Below, piece after piece: positions 17,767-27,300 of a stretch of 64,000 bases of DNA. Positions within the stretch are counted from its first letter, which is position 1. Each line of letters begins with the position of its first letter. The position numbers and the translations under genes were made by a program. The stretch is taken from positions 1-64,000 of the forward strand of contig NZ_JBHSHY010000019.1 in NCBI RefSeq assembly GCF_042653205.1, given 5' to 3'. The notes beneath the pieces were generated by a model. That model was not told the DNA's origin. It did not search any database and saw nothing but the letters and a program-made list of their open reading frames with translations. This DNA comes from Paenibacillus_Z sp042653205 (GTDB lineage Bacteria; Bacillota; Bacilli; Paenibacillales; Paenibacillaceae).

Positions 17767-18618
17767 ATGACGTACAAGCGGCTGAAATGGCTGATCCTGT
17801 GGACGCCGACGCTGACGATCGCGCTGTGGGAATATTTGCGCCATACGCTGCTGCTGCCTTATCTGTCCATGAATCTCGGCAACGCGCTGGCGCCGGTCAT
17901 CGTCATGACCGTAACCGCGACGCTGCTGCTCCGGCTGTTCCGGATGCTGGAGGACGCGCAGGACACGCTGCAGCGGTCCAAGGCGGCCGAGGCGGCGTAC
18001 GAGGAGCGCGAGCAGCTGGCGCGGGAGCTGCACGACGGCATCTCGCAATCGCTCTTCCTGCTGTCCGTGAAGCTCGACAAGCTCGAGCGCGCCGACGATC
18101 CGCAGCTGGCGGCGGAAACGATGGGCCAGCTGCGCCGGACGGTCAAGCACGTCTACGACGACGTCCGGCAGTCGATCGCGGGGCTGCGCGGCGAGCCGTC
18201 CCATGCCGACGCGCAGTGGATGCAGGCCGTGCGCGGCATGGCGGCGGAGCTGGAGCGCGGCGGCCTGCGCGTCGAGCTGGATTGGCGGCTGACCGATGCC
18301 CGGCTGTCGGGCAAGGAGAAAGTGCAGCTGCTCGCCATCGTGCGCGAGGCGATGCAGAACGCGCGGAAGCATGCGGGCGCGTCGCGTCTGCGGGTGCAAG
18401 CCGCGTCCGTCGGGGAGTCGGCGTTCCGCTGCGCGGTCGCCGACGACGGCGCCGGGGCGGACCCGGAGCGGCTGTTCGCGAAGGGATGCTACGGCGTCCG
18501 CATGATGCAGGGACGCGCCGCCGAGATGGGCTGGCGCTTCACAGTCCGGCGCGCCGGCGCGGACGAACCGTGGTCCGGCGGCCGCGGAACGGTCGTGGAG
18601 GTCGAGAAGGAAGGGTGA
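17767..18618 (+). CDS. NarL-family sensor histidine kinase
   Basis: A 283-aa membrane kinase with two N-terminal helices (about residues 8-27 and 40-57) and almost no extracellular loop. The HisKA_3 phospho-acceptor is ARELHDGISQSLF (about residue 90), followed by an HATPase_c domain with EAMQNARKHAG (N box), VADDGAGAD (G1) and GCYGVRMMQGRA (G2). The short sensor suggests that it reads membrane state or a partner protein rather than a soluble ligand. GGGAGG lies upstream of the ATG; the next gene begins 6 nt after its stop. Placement between ycnJ and ycnI suggests copper or envelope sensing, which is inference. Confidence 0.92.
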   Translation: MTYKRLKWLILWTPTLTIALWEYLRHTLLLPYLSMNLGNALAPVIVMTVTATLLLRLFRMLEDAQDTLQRSKAAEAAYEEREQLARELHDGISQSLFLLSVKLDKLERADDPQLAAETMGQLRRTVKHVYDDVRQSIAGLRGEPSHADAQWMQAVRGMAAELERGGLRVELDWRLTDARLSGKEKVQLLAIVREAMQNARKHAGASRLRVQAASVGESAFRCAVADDGAGADPERLFAKGCYGVRMMQGRAAEMGWRFTVRRAGADEPWSGGRGTVVEVEKEG

Positions 18619-18624
18619 GGGAAA

Positions 18625-19344
18625 ATGGACGGGAGCCGGATCGGAAACGGCAAGGTCAGGGTGCTGCTGGCGGACGATCATCCCCACGGCCGGGAAGGCA
18701 TGCGGGACATCGTCGGCGGCGCGCCGGAATTCGAGATCGTCGGCGAGGCGGCGAACGGTGAGCAGGCGGTCGCCATGGCGGCCCGGCTGGCGCCCGGCCT
18801 CGTGCTGATGGACATCAACATGCCCGTCATGTCGGGGATGGAGGCGACGCAGCGGATCAAGGCCGCCGACCCCCGAATCAAAATCGTCATGGTGACGGTG
18901 TCGGACGACATCACGAACCTGTTCGAGGCGATCAAGCGAGGCGCGCAGGGCTACTTGCTTAAGAACCTGTCGCCATCCTCTTGGCTGGAATACTTGCGGG
19001 CCGTGGCGCTGGACGAAGCGCCGCTGTCCAAGGAGCTGGCCTTCCGCATGCTGCAGGAGTTCAACGGCGGCAGCGGCTCCGGCGCGCCGAGGCGCCCGGG
19101 ACGGCAGGGAGCCCCGGCCGGGCAGACCCCGGAAGAGCGGGCGCGCACGGCGCTGACGCAGCGCGAGCGCGAAGTTCTCGAGCAGGTGGCGTCGGGCGGC
19201 TCCAACCGGCAGATCGCCGAAACGTTCGGCCTTTCGGAGCATACGGTCAAGAACCACTTGAAGAACATTTTGCAGAAGCTGCATCTCGACAACCGGGTCC
19301 AGCTGACGCGGTACGCGCTGGAGAAAGGGCTCGTGAAGGAATAG
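18625..19344 (+). CDS. NarL/LuxR-family response regulator
   Basis: A 239-aa regulator partnered with the upstream kinase. The receiver domain (residues 8-125) shows the acidic pocket LLADDH, the phospho-acceptor Asp in LVLMDINMP and the Lys in GYLLKNLS. A Gly/Pro/Arg-rich linker (about 145-170) leads to a LuxR helix-turn-helix: LTQREREVLEQVASGGSNRQ and FGLSEHTVKNHLKNIL. It probably controls the flanking copper genes or an envelope response. The linker is longer than usual for NarL-type regulators. Confidence 0.93.
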   Translation: MDGSRIGNGKVRVLLADDHPHGREGMRDIVGGAPEFEIVGEAANGEQAVAMAARLAPGLVLMDINMPVMSGMEATQRIKAADPRIKIVMVTVSDDITNLFEAIKRGAQGYLLKNLSPSSWLEYLRAVALDEAPLSKELAFRMLQEFNGGSGSGAPRRPGRQGAPAGQTPEERARTALTQREREVLEQVASGGSNRQIAETFGLSEHTVKNHLKNILQKLHLDNRVQLTRYALEKGLVKE

Positions 19345-19515
19345 CCGCCGGCCGGCATAGGAGCGCGCCGTTCTGGACAAGGGACACGATTTCGTAACAT
19401 CCGCATAGCCCGTTCGAGTCATGTCTTCGCCGCAGGTCTGCGCTATACTCCCTCTAGGTTAAGCTATTGATAACGGCAGATGGGGGATCATTTGCCCGAG
19501 GGAGGAAGCGGCGGG

Positions 19516-20163
19516 ATGTTGAAACAAATGAAGCAATTATCGGTGATCGGGGCGGCCGCGCTGTCGCTGTTCCTGTTCGCGTCCATGGCGAGCGCGCACG
19601 TGACGGTGCAGCCGAAGCAGACGACTCAGGGAAGCTACGAGGTATTCTCGGTCCGCGTGCCGAGCGAAAGCGAGAACGTGACGACGACGAGCGTGAAGGT
19701 GGCGGTGCCGGACGGCGTGGCGATCAGCCGTGTCGAGCCGAAGCCGGGCTGGAAGTACGAGCTGGAGCTCGCGCCGGATACGAAGGCGGTCCAATCGATC
19801 ACGTGGACGGCCGAAGGCGCGGGGCTCGCGCAGACGGAATTCACGGACTTCCGCATCTCCGGCAAAGTGGCGGACGACGCGGCGCAGCTGGTATGGAAGG
19901 CGTATCAGACGTACAGCGACAAATCCGTGGCGGAATGGGTCGGCGCGGACGGCTCGGATCATCCGGCATCCGTGACAACGGTCGCGGCGGGCGCCGCGGA
20001 AGGCGGCGGGCACGGCGCGCCGGCGGCTTCGCCGGAGGCCGGTTCGGCGGCGGGCAGCGGCGGCGGCGCGAAGGAAAACGCCGCGTTCGTCCTGTCGATT
20101 GCGGCGGCCGTGCTCGGCGCGGCGGCGCTGATCGCGGCGTTGACTCGCCGGAAACGGGCATAA
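19516..20163 (+). CDS. ycnI: YcnI-like DUF1775 copper-binding membrane protein
   Basis: A 215-aa extracytoplasmic protein. The ATG at 19516 follows GAGGGAGG; a longer upstream frame lacks this. The signal peptide ends at SMASAHVTVQP, so the mature protein begins with His, the metal ligand of the DUF1775 copper site; a Trp in SITWTAEG may complete it. After the beta-sandwich (to about residue 155), a Gly/Ala-rich linker leads to a C-terminal membrane helix and a basic tail (TRRKRA). In Bacillus, YcnI is thought to be a copper chaperone working with YcnJ. A YcnK-type repressor gene is not seen nearby. Confidence 0.9.
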   Translation: MLKQMKQLSVIGAAALSLFLFASMASAHVTVQPKQTTQGSYEVFSVRVPSESENVTTTSVKVAVPDGVAISRVEPKPGWKYELELAPDTKAVQSITWTAEGAGLAQTEFTDFRISGKVADDAAQLVWKAYQTYSDKSVAEWVGADGSDHPASVTTVAAGAAEGGGHGAPAASPEAGSAAGSGGGAKENAAFVLSIAAAVLGAAALIAALTRRKRA

Positions 20164-20208
20164 ACGCGAAAAAAAGACGGAAATAGCCGGTTTTCGCGCC
20201 GGGCGGAC

Positions 20209-20238
20209 TTGCGAACAAGCGGCGAAGTTTCGTATAAT
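20209..20238 (+). promoter_or_regulatory. Promoter of the pheST T-box transcript
   Basis: TTGCGA (20209-20214), 18-nt spacer and a perfect TATAAT (20233-20238). Transcription would start near 20245, just before the T-box leader. Confidence 0.7.
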
Positions 20239-20250
20239 AAAACGAACATA

Positions 20251-20541
20251 CGTCAACGCGATGAGGAAGAAGAGTACGCAGTGCTTTCCGAAACAGGGAG
20301 GAGACGCCGCAGATTGAGAGCGTCTTCGGGAAATCAGGCTGCCGAAGTTCGCTTCCGAGCAGGCTTCTGAACGGGTGCGTCCTCTGGGACGCATGAGGTA
20401 GGAGGCACCGGTCATCCGGCCGATATCCGGAGCTTGAGGAATCGCCGGGCGATACGGCGGCAGCATGCCGGCGCGGCGGTTTGAATTAGGGTGGTAACAC
20501 GGTTCTTTCGTCCCTTACGGGGAGAGAGGACCGTTTTTTTA
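20251..20541 (+). promoter_or_regulatory. T-box riboswitch (tRNA-Phe specific) of pheST
   Basis: The leader has the conserved 14-nt T-box core AGGGTGGTAACACGG (20488-20502), whose UGGU would pair with the ACCA end of uncharged tRNA. A terminator follows (stem 20500-20534, then seven T). The Stem I motifs GATGAGGAAGAAGAGTA and AAACAGGGAGG are present near the 5' end. The specifier codon is most likely TTC at 20365-20367 (GGC-TTC-TGAAC), i.e. phenylalanine, which matches the downstream genes. Uncharged tRNA-Phe would favour the antiterminator and switch on pheST. Confidence 0.93.
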
Positions 20542-20566
20542 TTTTCACGAGAAGGGACTGGAAGAA

Positions 20567-21598
<1,032 letters not shown>

Positions 21599-21614
21599 GA
21601 AGGAGGCTACTACG

Positions 21615-24059
21615 ATGAACGTATCTTATAAATGGTTGAGCCAATATATCGAGCTGGACGGTTATGACGGCGAGCGGCTGGCCGAGCTGATGACGAGCGG
21701 CGGCATCGAGATCGACGTCGTCGAATCCCGCAACAAAGGCGTGTCCGGCGTCGTCGTCGGCCGCGTCCTCACGAAGGAGAAGCACCCCGACGCCGACAAG
21801 CTGAACGTCACGACGGTCGACGTCGGCGGTCCGGAACCGCTGCAGATCGTCTGCGGCGCGAAGAACGTCGCGGCGGGCCAGCTCGTGCCGGTCGCGACGA
21901 TCGGCGCGGTGCTGCCGGGCGATTTTGCCATTAAGAAAGCGAAGCTGCGCGGCGTGGAATCCCAAGGGATGATCTGCTCCGCGAAAGAGCTCGGCCTGAA
22001 CGACAAGCTGCTGCCGAAGGAGCAGCAGGAAGGCATCCTCGTGCTGCCGGAAGGCACGGCGGTCGGCGCGTCCATCCTCGACGTGCTCGGCTTCGACGAT
22101 CAAGTGCTGGAGCTCGACCTGACGCCGAACCGTTCGGACTGCCTCAGCATGCTGGGCGTCGCGTACGAGGTCGGCGCTCTGACCGGCCGCGCGGTGAAGC
22201 TGCCGGACAACCGCGTGAGCGATTCCGCGGAGCACGCGTCCGCGCGCGTCTCGGTCCGCATCGAAGCGAAGGAGCAGTGCGCGCATTACGCCGCCCGTTA
22301 CATCAAGGGCGTCAGCATCGGCCCGTCGCCGCTCTGGATGCAGAACCGCCTCATGGCGGCGGGCATCCGTCCGATCAGCAACGTCGTCGACATCACGAAC
22401 TACGTCATGCTGGAGTACGGACAGCCGCTGCACGCGTTCGATGCAGATAAAATTCCCGGCGGCCGCATTACGGTACGCCTCGCGCGGGAAGGCGAAACGA
22501 TGGCGACGCTGGACGGCCAGGAGCGGAAGCTCGAGCCGCAAATGCTCGTCATCACGGACGGCGAGCGGCCGATCGCTCTCGCCGGCGTCATGGGCGGCGC
22601 GGATTCGGAAGTGTCGGCGTCGACGGTCGACATCCTGCTGGAATCCGCCCGTTTCGACGGCGGCACGGTCCGCAAGACGTCGCGCCAGCTCGGGCTCCGT
22701 TCGGAATCGAGCCTTCGCTTCGAGAAAGGCGTCGATCCGGCGCGCGTCCTGCCGGCGCTCGACCGGGCGGCCGCGCTGATGGCGCAGTACGCCGGCGGCC
22801 ACGTGCTGGAAGGCGTCGTGGAAGAGATCGCAGCGCCTGCCGGGGAGACCGTCGTAACCGTCTCGATCGAGAAGATCAACCGCTACCTCGGCACGAGCCT
22901 GTCGAAGCTGGAGCTGGAGACGATCTTCAGCCGGCTGCAGTTCCCGTTCCAATTGTCCGCGGACGGCGTGTTCACGGTCGACGTGCCGAGCCGCCGCGGC
23001 GACATCACGCGTGACGTCGACCTGATCGAGGAAGCGGCCCGCCTGTTCGGCTACGACAATATTCCGACGACGGCCATCGAAGGCGCGGCGACGCCCGGCG
23101 CCCTGACGAAGCCGCAGGCGATCCGCCGCGAGCTGCGCAAGCGGCTGACCGACGCCGGCCTGCACGAGGTGATCAGCTATTCGTTCACCCACCCGGACAG
23201 GACGAAGCTGTTCCCGGCGCTGAGCGGCGAAGGCGTGCTCCCGGTTCGCTTGTCGCTGCCGATGAGCGAGGACCGCAGCGTGCTGCGCACGAGCCTGCTG
23301 CCGCAGCTGCTCGAGACGGCCGCGTACAACCGCAACCGCAAAAACGACGACGTCGCGATATTCGAAATCGGCAGCGTCTTCCATACGGACGAAGAAACGC
23401 TCACGCGCCTGCCGCAGGAGAAGCATCGCCTGGCCGTGCTGCTGACGGGCAGCCGCGTCCGCGCGGAATGGAACCGCAAGGCGGAGGCCTACGACTTCTA
23501 TGATGCGAAGGGCATCCTCGAATCGCTGGCCGACGCGCTCGGCGTCGGCGGGGCGATCGGCTACGAAGCTGCGCAGCCGGCGCACATGCATCCGGGCCGG
23601 ACGGCCGCCGTCGTCTTCCGCGGCGAGCGCGGTCCGATCACGATCGGCTACCTGGGCCAGCTGCATCCTTCCGTGCAGCTCGAGCAGGATCTCGAGGACA
23701 CGTACGTGCTCGAGATCGAGCTTGCGCCGCTCTACGACCACGCGAAATTCGACATCGTCTATAAATCGCTGCCGCGCTACCCGGCGATGGAACGCGATAT
23801 CGCCGTCGTGCTGGACCGCGGCGTGGAAGCCGGCAAGCTGACGCGGGTCGCGGCTGAAACGGCCGGCGAGCTCCTGGAGTCGATCCGCGTCTTCGACATC
23901 TACACGGGCGAGAAGCTCGGCGAGGACAAGAAGAGCGTCGCGCTGTCGCTGGTATATCGCCACGGCGAGCGTACGCTGACGGACGAAGAAGTGACGGAGC
24001 TGCACGGCAAGGTCGTAACAAAATTGGAACAATCTTTTGGGGCAGAATTGCGTAAATAG
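21615..24059 (+). CDS. pheT: Phenylalanyl-tRNA synthetase beta subunit
   Basis: An 814-aa subunit, of usual length. The ATG at 21615 has AGGAGG just upstream. Domains in order: N-terminal region, EMAP/OB-fold tRNA-binding domain (about 40-150; GRVLTKEKHPDADKLNVTTV, QGMICSAKELGL), B3/B4 editing domain (about 210-390), B5 domain (about 405-470), catalytic-like domain and the C-terminal ferredoxin-fold anticodon-binding domain (about 720-814; YKSLPRYPAMERDIAVVLD). The editing domain removes Tyr mischarged on tRNA-Phe. Operon with pheS; a strong terminator follows at 24075. Confidence 0.97.
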   Translation: MNVSYKWLSQYIELDGYDGERLAELMTSGGIEIDVVESRNKGVSGVVVGRVLTKEKHPDADKLNVTTVDVGGPEPLQIVCGAKNVAAGQLVPVATIGAVLPGDFAIKKAKLRGVESQGMICSAKELGLNDKLLPKEQQEGILVLPEGTAVGASILDVLGFDDQVLELDLTPNRSDCLSMLGVAYEVGALTGRAVKLPDNRVSDSAEHASARVSVRIEAKEQCAHYAARYIKGVSIGPSPLWMQNRLMAAGIRPISNVVDITNYVMLEYGQPLHAFDADKIPGGRITVRLAREGETMATLDGQERKLEPQMLVITDGERPIALAGVMGGADSEVSASTVDILLESARFDGGTVRKTSRQLGLRSESSLRFEKGVDPARVLPALDRAAALMAQYAGGHVLEGVVEEIAAPAGETVVTVSIEKINRYLGTSLSKLELETIFSRLQFPFQLSADGVFTVDVPSRRGDITRDVDLIEEAARLFGYDNIPTTAIEGAATPGALTKPQAIRRELRKRLTDAGLHEVISYSFTHPDRTKLFPALSGEGVLPVRLSLPMSEDRSVLRTSLLPQLLETAAYNRNRKNDDVAIFEIGSVFHTDEETLTRLPQEKHRLAVLLTGSRVRAEWNRKAEAYDFYDAKGILESLADALGVGGAIGYEAAQPAHMHPGRTAAVVFRGERGPITIGYLGQLHPSVQLEQDLEDTYVLEIELAPLYDHAKFDIVYKSLPRYPAMERDIAVVLDRGVEAGKLTRVAAETAGELLESIRVFDIYTGEKLGEDKKSVALSLVYRHGERTLTDEEVTELHGKVVTKLEQSFGAELRK

Positions 24060-24074
24060 GCAGGAGATACCATG

Positions 24075-24127
24075 AGCCGCATCGAATTAGTTCCGGACGA
24101 ACGCTAATTCGATGCGGCTTTGTTTTT
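24075..24127 (+). terminator. Terminator of pheST
   Basis: A perfect 16-bp stem: AGCCGCATCGAATTAG (24075-24090) and CTAATTCGATGCGGCT (24104-24119), followed by TTGTTTTTT. It separates pheST from the zapA-like gene, whose own promoter must lie in the following 235 nt. Confidence 0.9.
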
Positions 24128-24363
24128 TCTGGAGACGGGAGAATGCAGGCTTGTTTGCCACTTCTTTCTATATTTTGGAATAAAACGTGAAAAGCCGAAT
24201 GGTTCTAGGCTGGATCGGCCGTATCGAAAGCGTTTGCGGAGGCCGGATTCCGGCATGCGGCGGCAAGCCGCCAAGGCGGAAGTCCGGTTCGACGGTAAAT
24301 GGGCGGATGCCCTTCGAGAACGCGCAAAAAAATGTTCACCCGGAACAATAGGAGGCTACCCTC

Positions 24364-27300
24364 ATGAACGCTGCCGATCGGACACGTGTGACGGTTGATA
24401 TATACGGTAATCAATTCAAACTGACAGGCCACAACAATCCGGATTACATCAAACGGATCGCCGCTTTCGTGGATGACAACCTGCATAAGCTGGCGAAAGG
24501 CTATCCGCGCCTCGACCTGCCGAAGCTGGCGATGCTGGCTTCGGTGCAAATGGCGGAGGACGTATTCCGCCTGCGCGCCGAGAACGAGCGCATGCATGAG
24601 ACGGAGGAGCGCCGCCGGGCGGCCGTGGCCGAGATGGAGCAGGCGAAGCGGCTGCTGGACGAGCTGCAGGCGCAGCTGGAGGCCGAGCGGTTGGACGCGG
24701 AAGCCGCGCTGGAAGCGGAGCGCGGCCGGGCAAGCGCCGAGCAGGAGCGGACGCGCGCCGAGCTGAAGGAGAAGCTCGAAGCCGCGCTGCGCGAAGCCGA
24801 GGCGAAGCATGCAAAGGCGGAAGCGGACGCGCGCGCCGAGCTGGAGCGGGTCCGCAAGGAGCTGGAGGAGCAGCAGCTGCAGGAGATGCTGGCGGCGCAG
24901 GACGAGCTCGAGCGCGCGCAGGAAGCGCATGCGGCTGCGCTCGCGGCCGCGCGGGAAGAGCAAGAGCGGCTGATCGCCGAGCATGCTGCGGGGCGCGAAG
25001 CGGCCGAGGCGGAATTCGCCCGCGTGCTCGAAGAACTGGAGCTGGAGCGCGAGCTCGAACGGGAGAGCGCGCACGAGGAATTGGAACGGCTGAGCGCGAT
25101 GCTGCAGGGCCGGATGGAAGAGGCGCTTCGCGAGGCGGAAGCGAAGGCGGCCGGCGAGCGGGAGGCCGCCGCGGCGGAGCTCGCGCGCGTGCGCGAGGCG
25201 CTCGAAGCCGAGCTGGCGATCGCGCGCGGGGAACTGGAGCGCGAGCAAGGACGGCATGCCGACACCGTGCGCGAAGGGCAGGAGACGCTGACGCTTGCGC
25301 GGCTGGAGGCCGAGGAGACGCTGACCGCGGAGCTCGAAGCGGCGGCTGCCGAGCTGGCGCGGACGCGGGCGGAGCTCGAAGCGGAGCTGCAGGCGCTGCG
25401 CGAATCGCTCGAAGCCGAGCTGGCGCGGCAGCGGGAGGCGCTGGAGCAAGAGCGCGAAGGCCGGCTGCTGGAGTCGCTCGAAGCCGAAGAAGCGCTTGAA
25501 CGGCTGAAGCAAGAGGCCGAGGCGCGCCTAGCCGCGGAGCGGGAAGCGGCGGCTGCCGAGCTGGCGGGCGTCCGCGAAGCCGGCAAGCGCGAGCTGGCAC
25601 AGGCCCAAGCGGAAGCCGAGGCGGCGCTGGCGAGCGCGCGCGAAGCCGCGGAGTCGGAGCTGGCGCGGCTTCGCGAGACGCTGGAGGCCGAGCTGGCCGA
25701 AGCGCGCGAGACGCTGGAAGCGCGGCAAGCCGAGCACCGCGCGGAGCTGGAGCAGGAATGGGAGCGCCAGGATTTGGCGGCCCATGCGGCGCAGGAAGCG
25801 CTGCAGACGGTGGAAGCGCGGGCGGCCGGCGAGCTTGAGGCGGCCGCTGCGGAGCGCGCGCGCGAGCGCGAAGCCGCGGAAGCGGAGCTGGCTGGCCTGC
25901 GGGAAGCGGGCGAGGCCGAGCTGGCGCGGCTGCGCGGCGCGGACGAGGCGGAGCTGGCGGCGCAGCGCGAGGCGCTGGAAGCGCAGCTGGCCGGCGCGCG
26001 TCAAGCGGGCGAGGCCGAGCTGGCGCGGCTGCGCGGCGCGCATGAGGCGGAGCTGGCGGCGCAGCGCGAGGCGCTGGAAGCGCAGCTGGCCGGCGCGCGT
26101 CAAGCGGCAGAGGCCGAGCTGACGGCGCAGCGTGAGGCGCTGGAAGCGCAGCTGGCCGGCGCGCGTCAAGCGGCAGAGGCCGAGCTGGCGCGGCTGCGCG
26201 CGGAGCTGGACGCGCAGCTCGCGCAGGAGCGCGAGGACCGCGAGCTGGCGGAGCTGGAGGCGCTAGAGGCGCACGAGGCGGCGCTGGCCGAGGCGGAAGC
26301 GCGGACGGTGGCGGAACGCGAGGCGGCCGAGGCGGTGCTGCGCGAGGCGGAAGCGCGGGCGGCAGCGGAGCGCGAGGCGGCCGAGCGGGTGCTGGCCGAG
26401 GCGGAAGCGCGGGCGCAGGCGGAACGCGAGGAAGCCGAGCGGGTGCTGGCCGAGGCGGAAGCGCGGACGGTGGCGGAACGCGAGGCGGCCGAGCGGGTGC
26501 TGGCCGAGGCGGAAGCGCGGGCGGCAGCGGAGCGCGAGGCGGCTGAGCGGGCGCTGGCCGAGGCGCGCGCGGCGCATGAGGCCGAATTGGCGCGTGAGCG
26601 CGACAGCCGCGAGCTGGCGGAGCTCGAGGCGCTGGAGGCGCACGAGCAGGTGCTGCGCGAAGTGGAGGCGAAGGCAGCCTCCGAGCGCGAGGCGATCGCG
26701 GCGGAGCTGCGCGAAGCGGAAACGGCCGCGGCGGCGGAGCGCGAAGCGCGCGTGAAGGCGCTGGCCGAGGCGCAGGAAGCGGCGGCGGCCGAGCTGGAGC
26801 GGACGCGCGCGGCGCACGAAGCCGAGCTCGCACGCGAGCGCGAGGATCGCGAGCTGGCGGAGCTCGAGGCGCTGGAAGCGCACGAGCAGGCGCTGCGCGA
26901 AGCGGAAGCCCGCGCGGCGGCCGATCGCGATGCGCAGGCAGCGGCGCTCGCCGAGGCGCGCGACGCGTACGAGCAAATGCTGCTCGCCGCCGCGGCGCGC
27001 GCGGGCGGAGAGCGCAAGGCGCATGAGGACGCGCTTCAAGCGGCCGAGGCGCGGGCGGCGGCCGAACGCGAAGCGCGGGAAGCGGCGGAAGCCGCGGCCG
27101 CGGTAGAGCTGGAGCGCCTGCGGCAAGAGGCGGCGCGGGAAGCCGCGCAGCTGCGCGAGGCGCACGAGCTGCAGCTCGCGGAGCATCGCCGGGCGATGGA
27201 AGCGCAGCTCGCGCAGCAGCAAGCGGAAGCGCGGGCCGAGCTCGAACGCGAACGCGAAGCCGCGCTGCTCGAGTTGATCGAGGCGCAGGAGCAGTACGAG

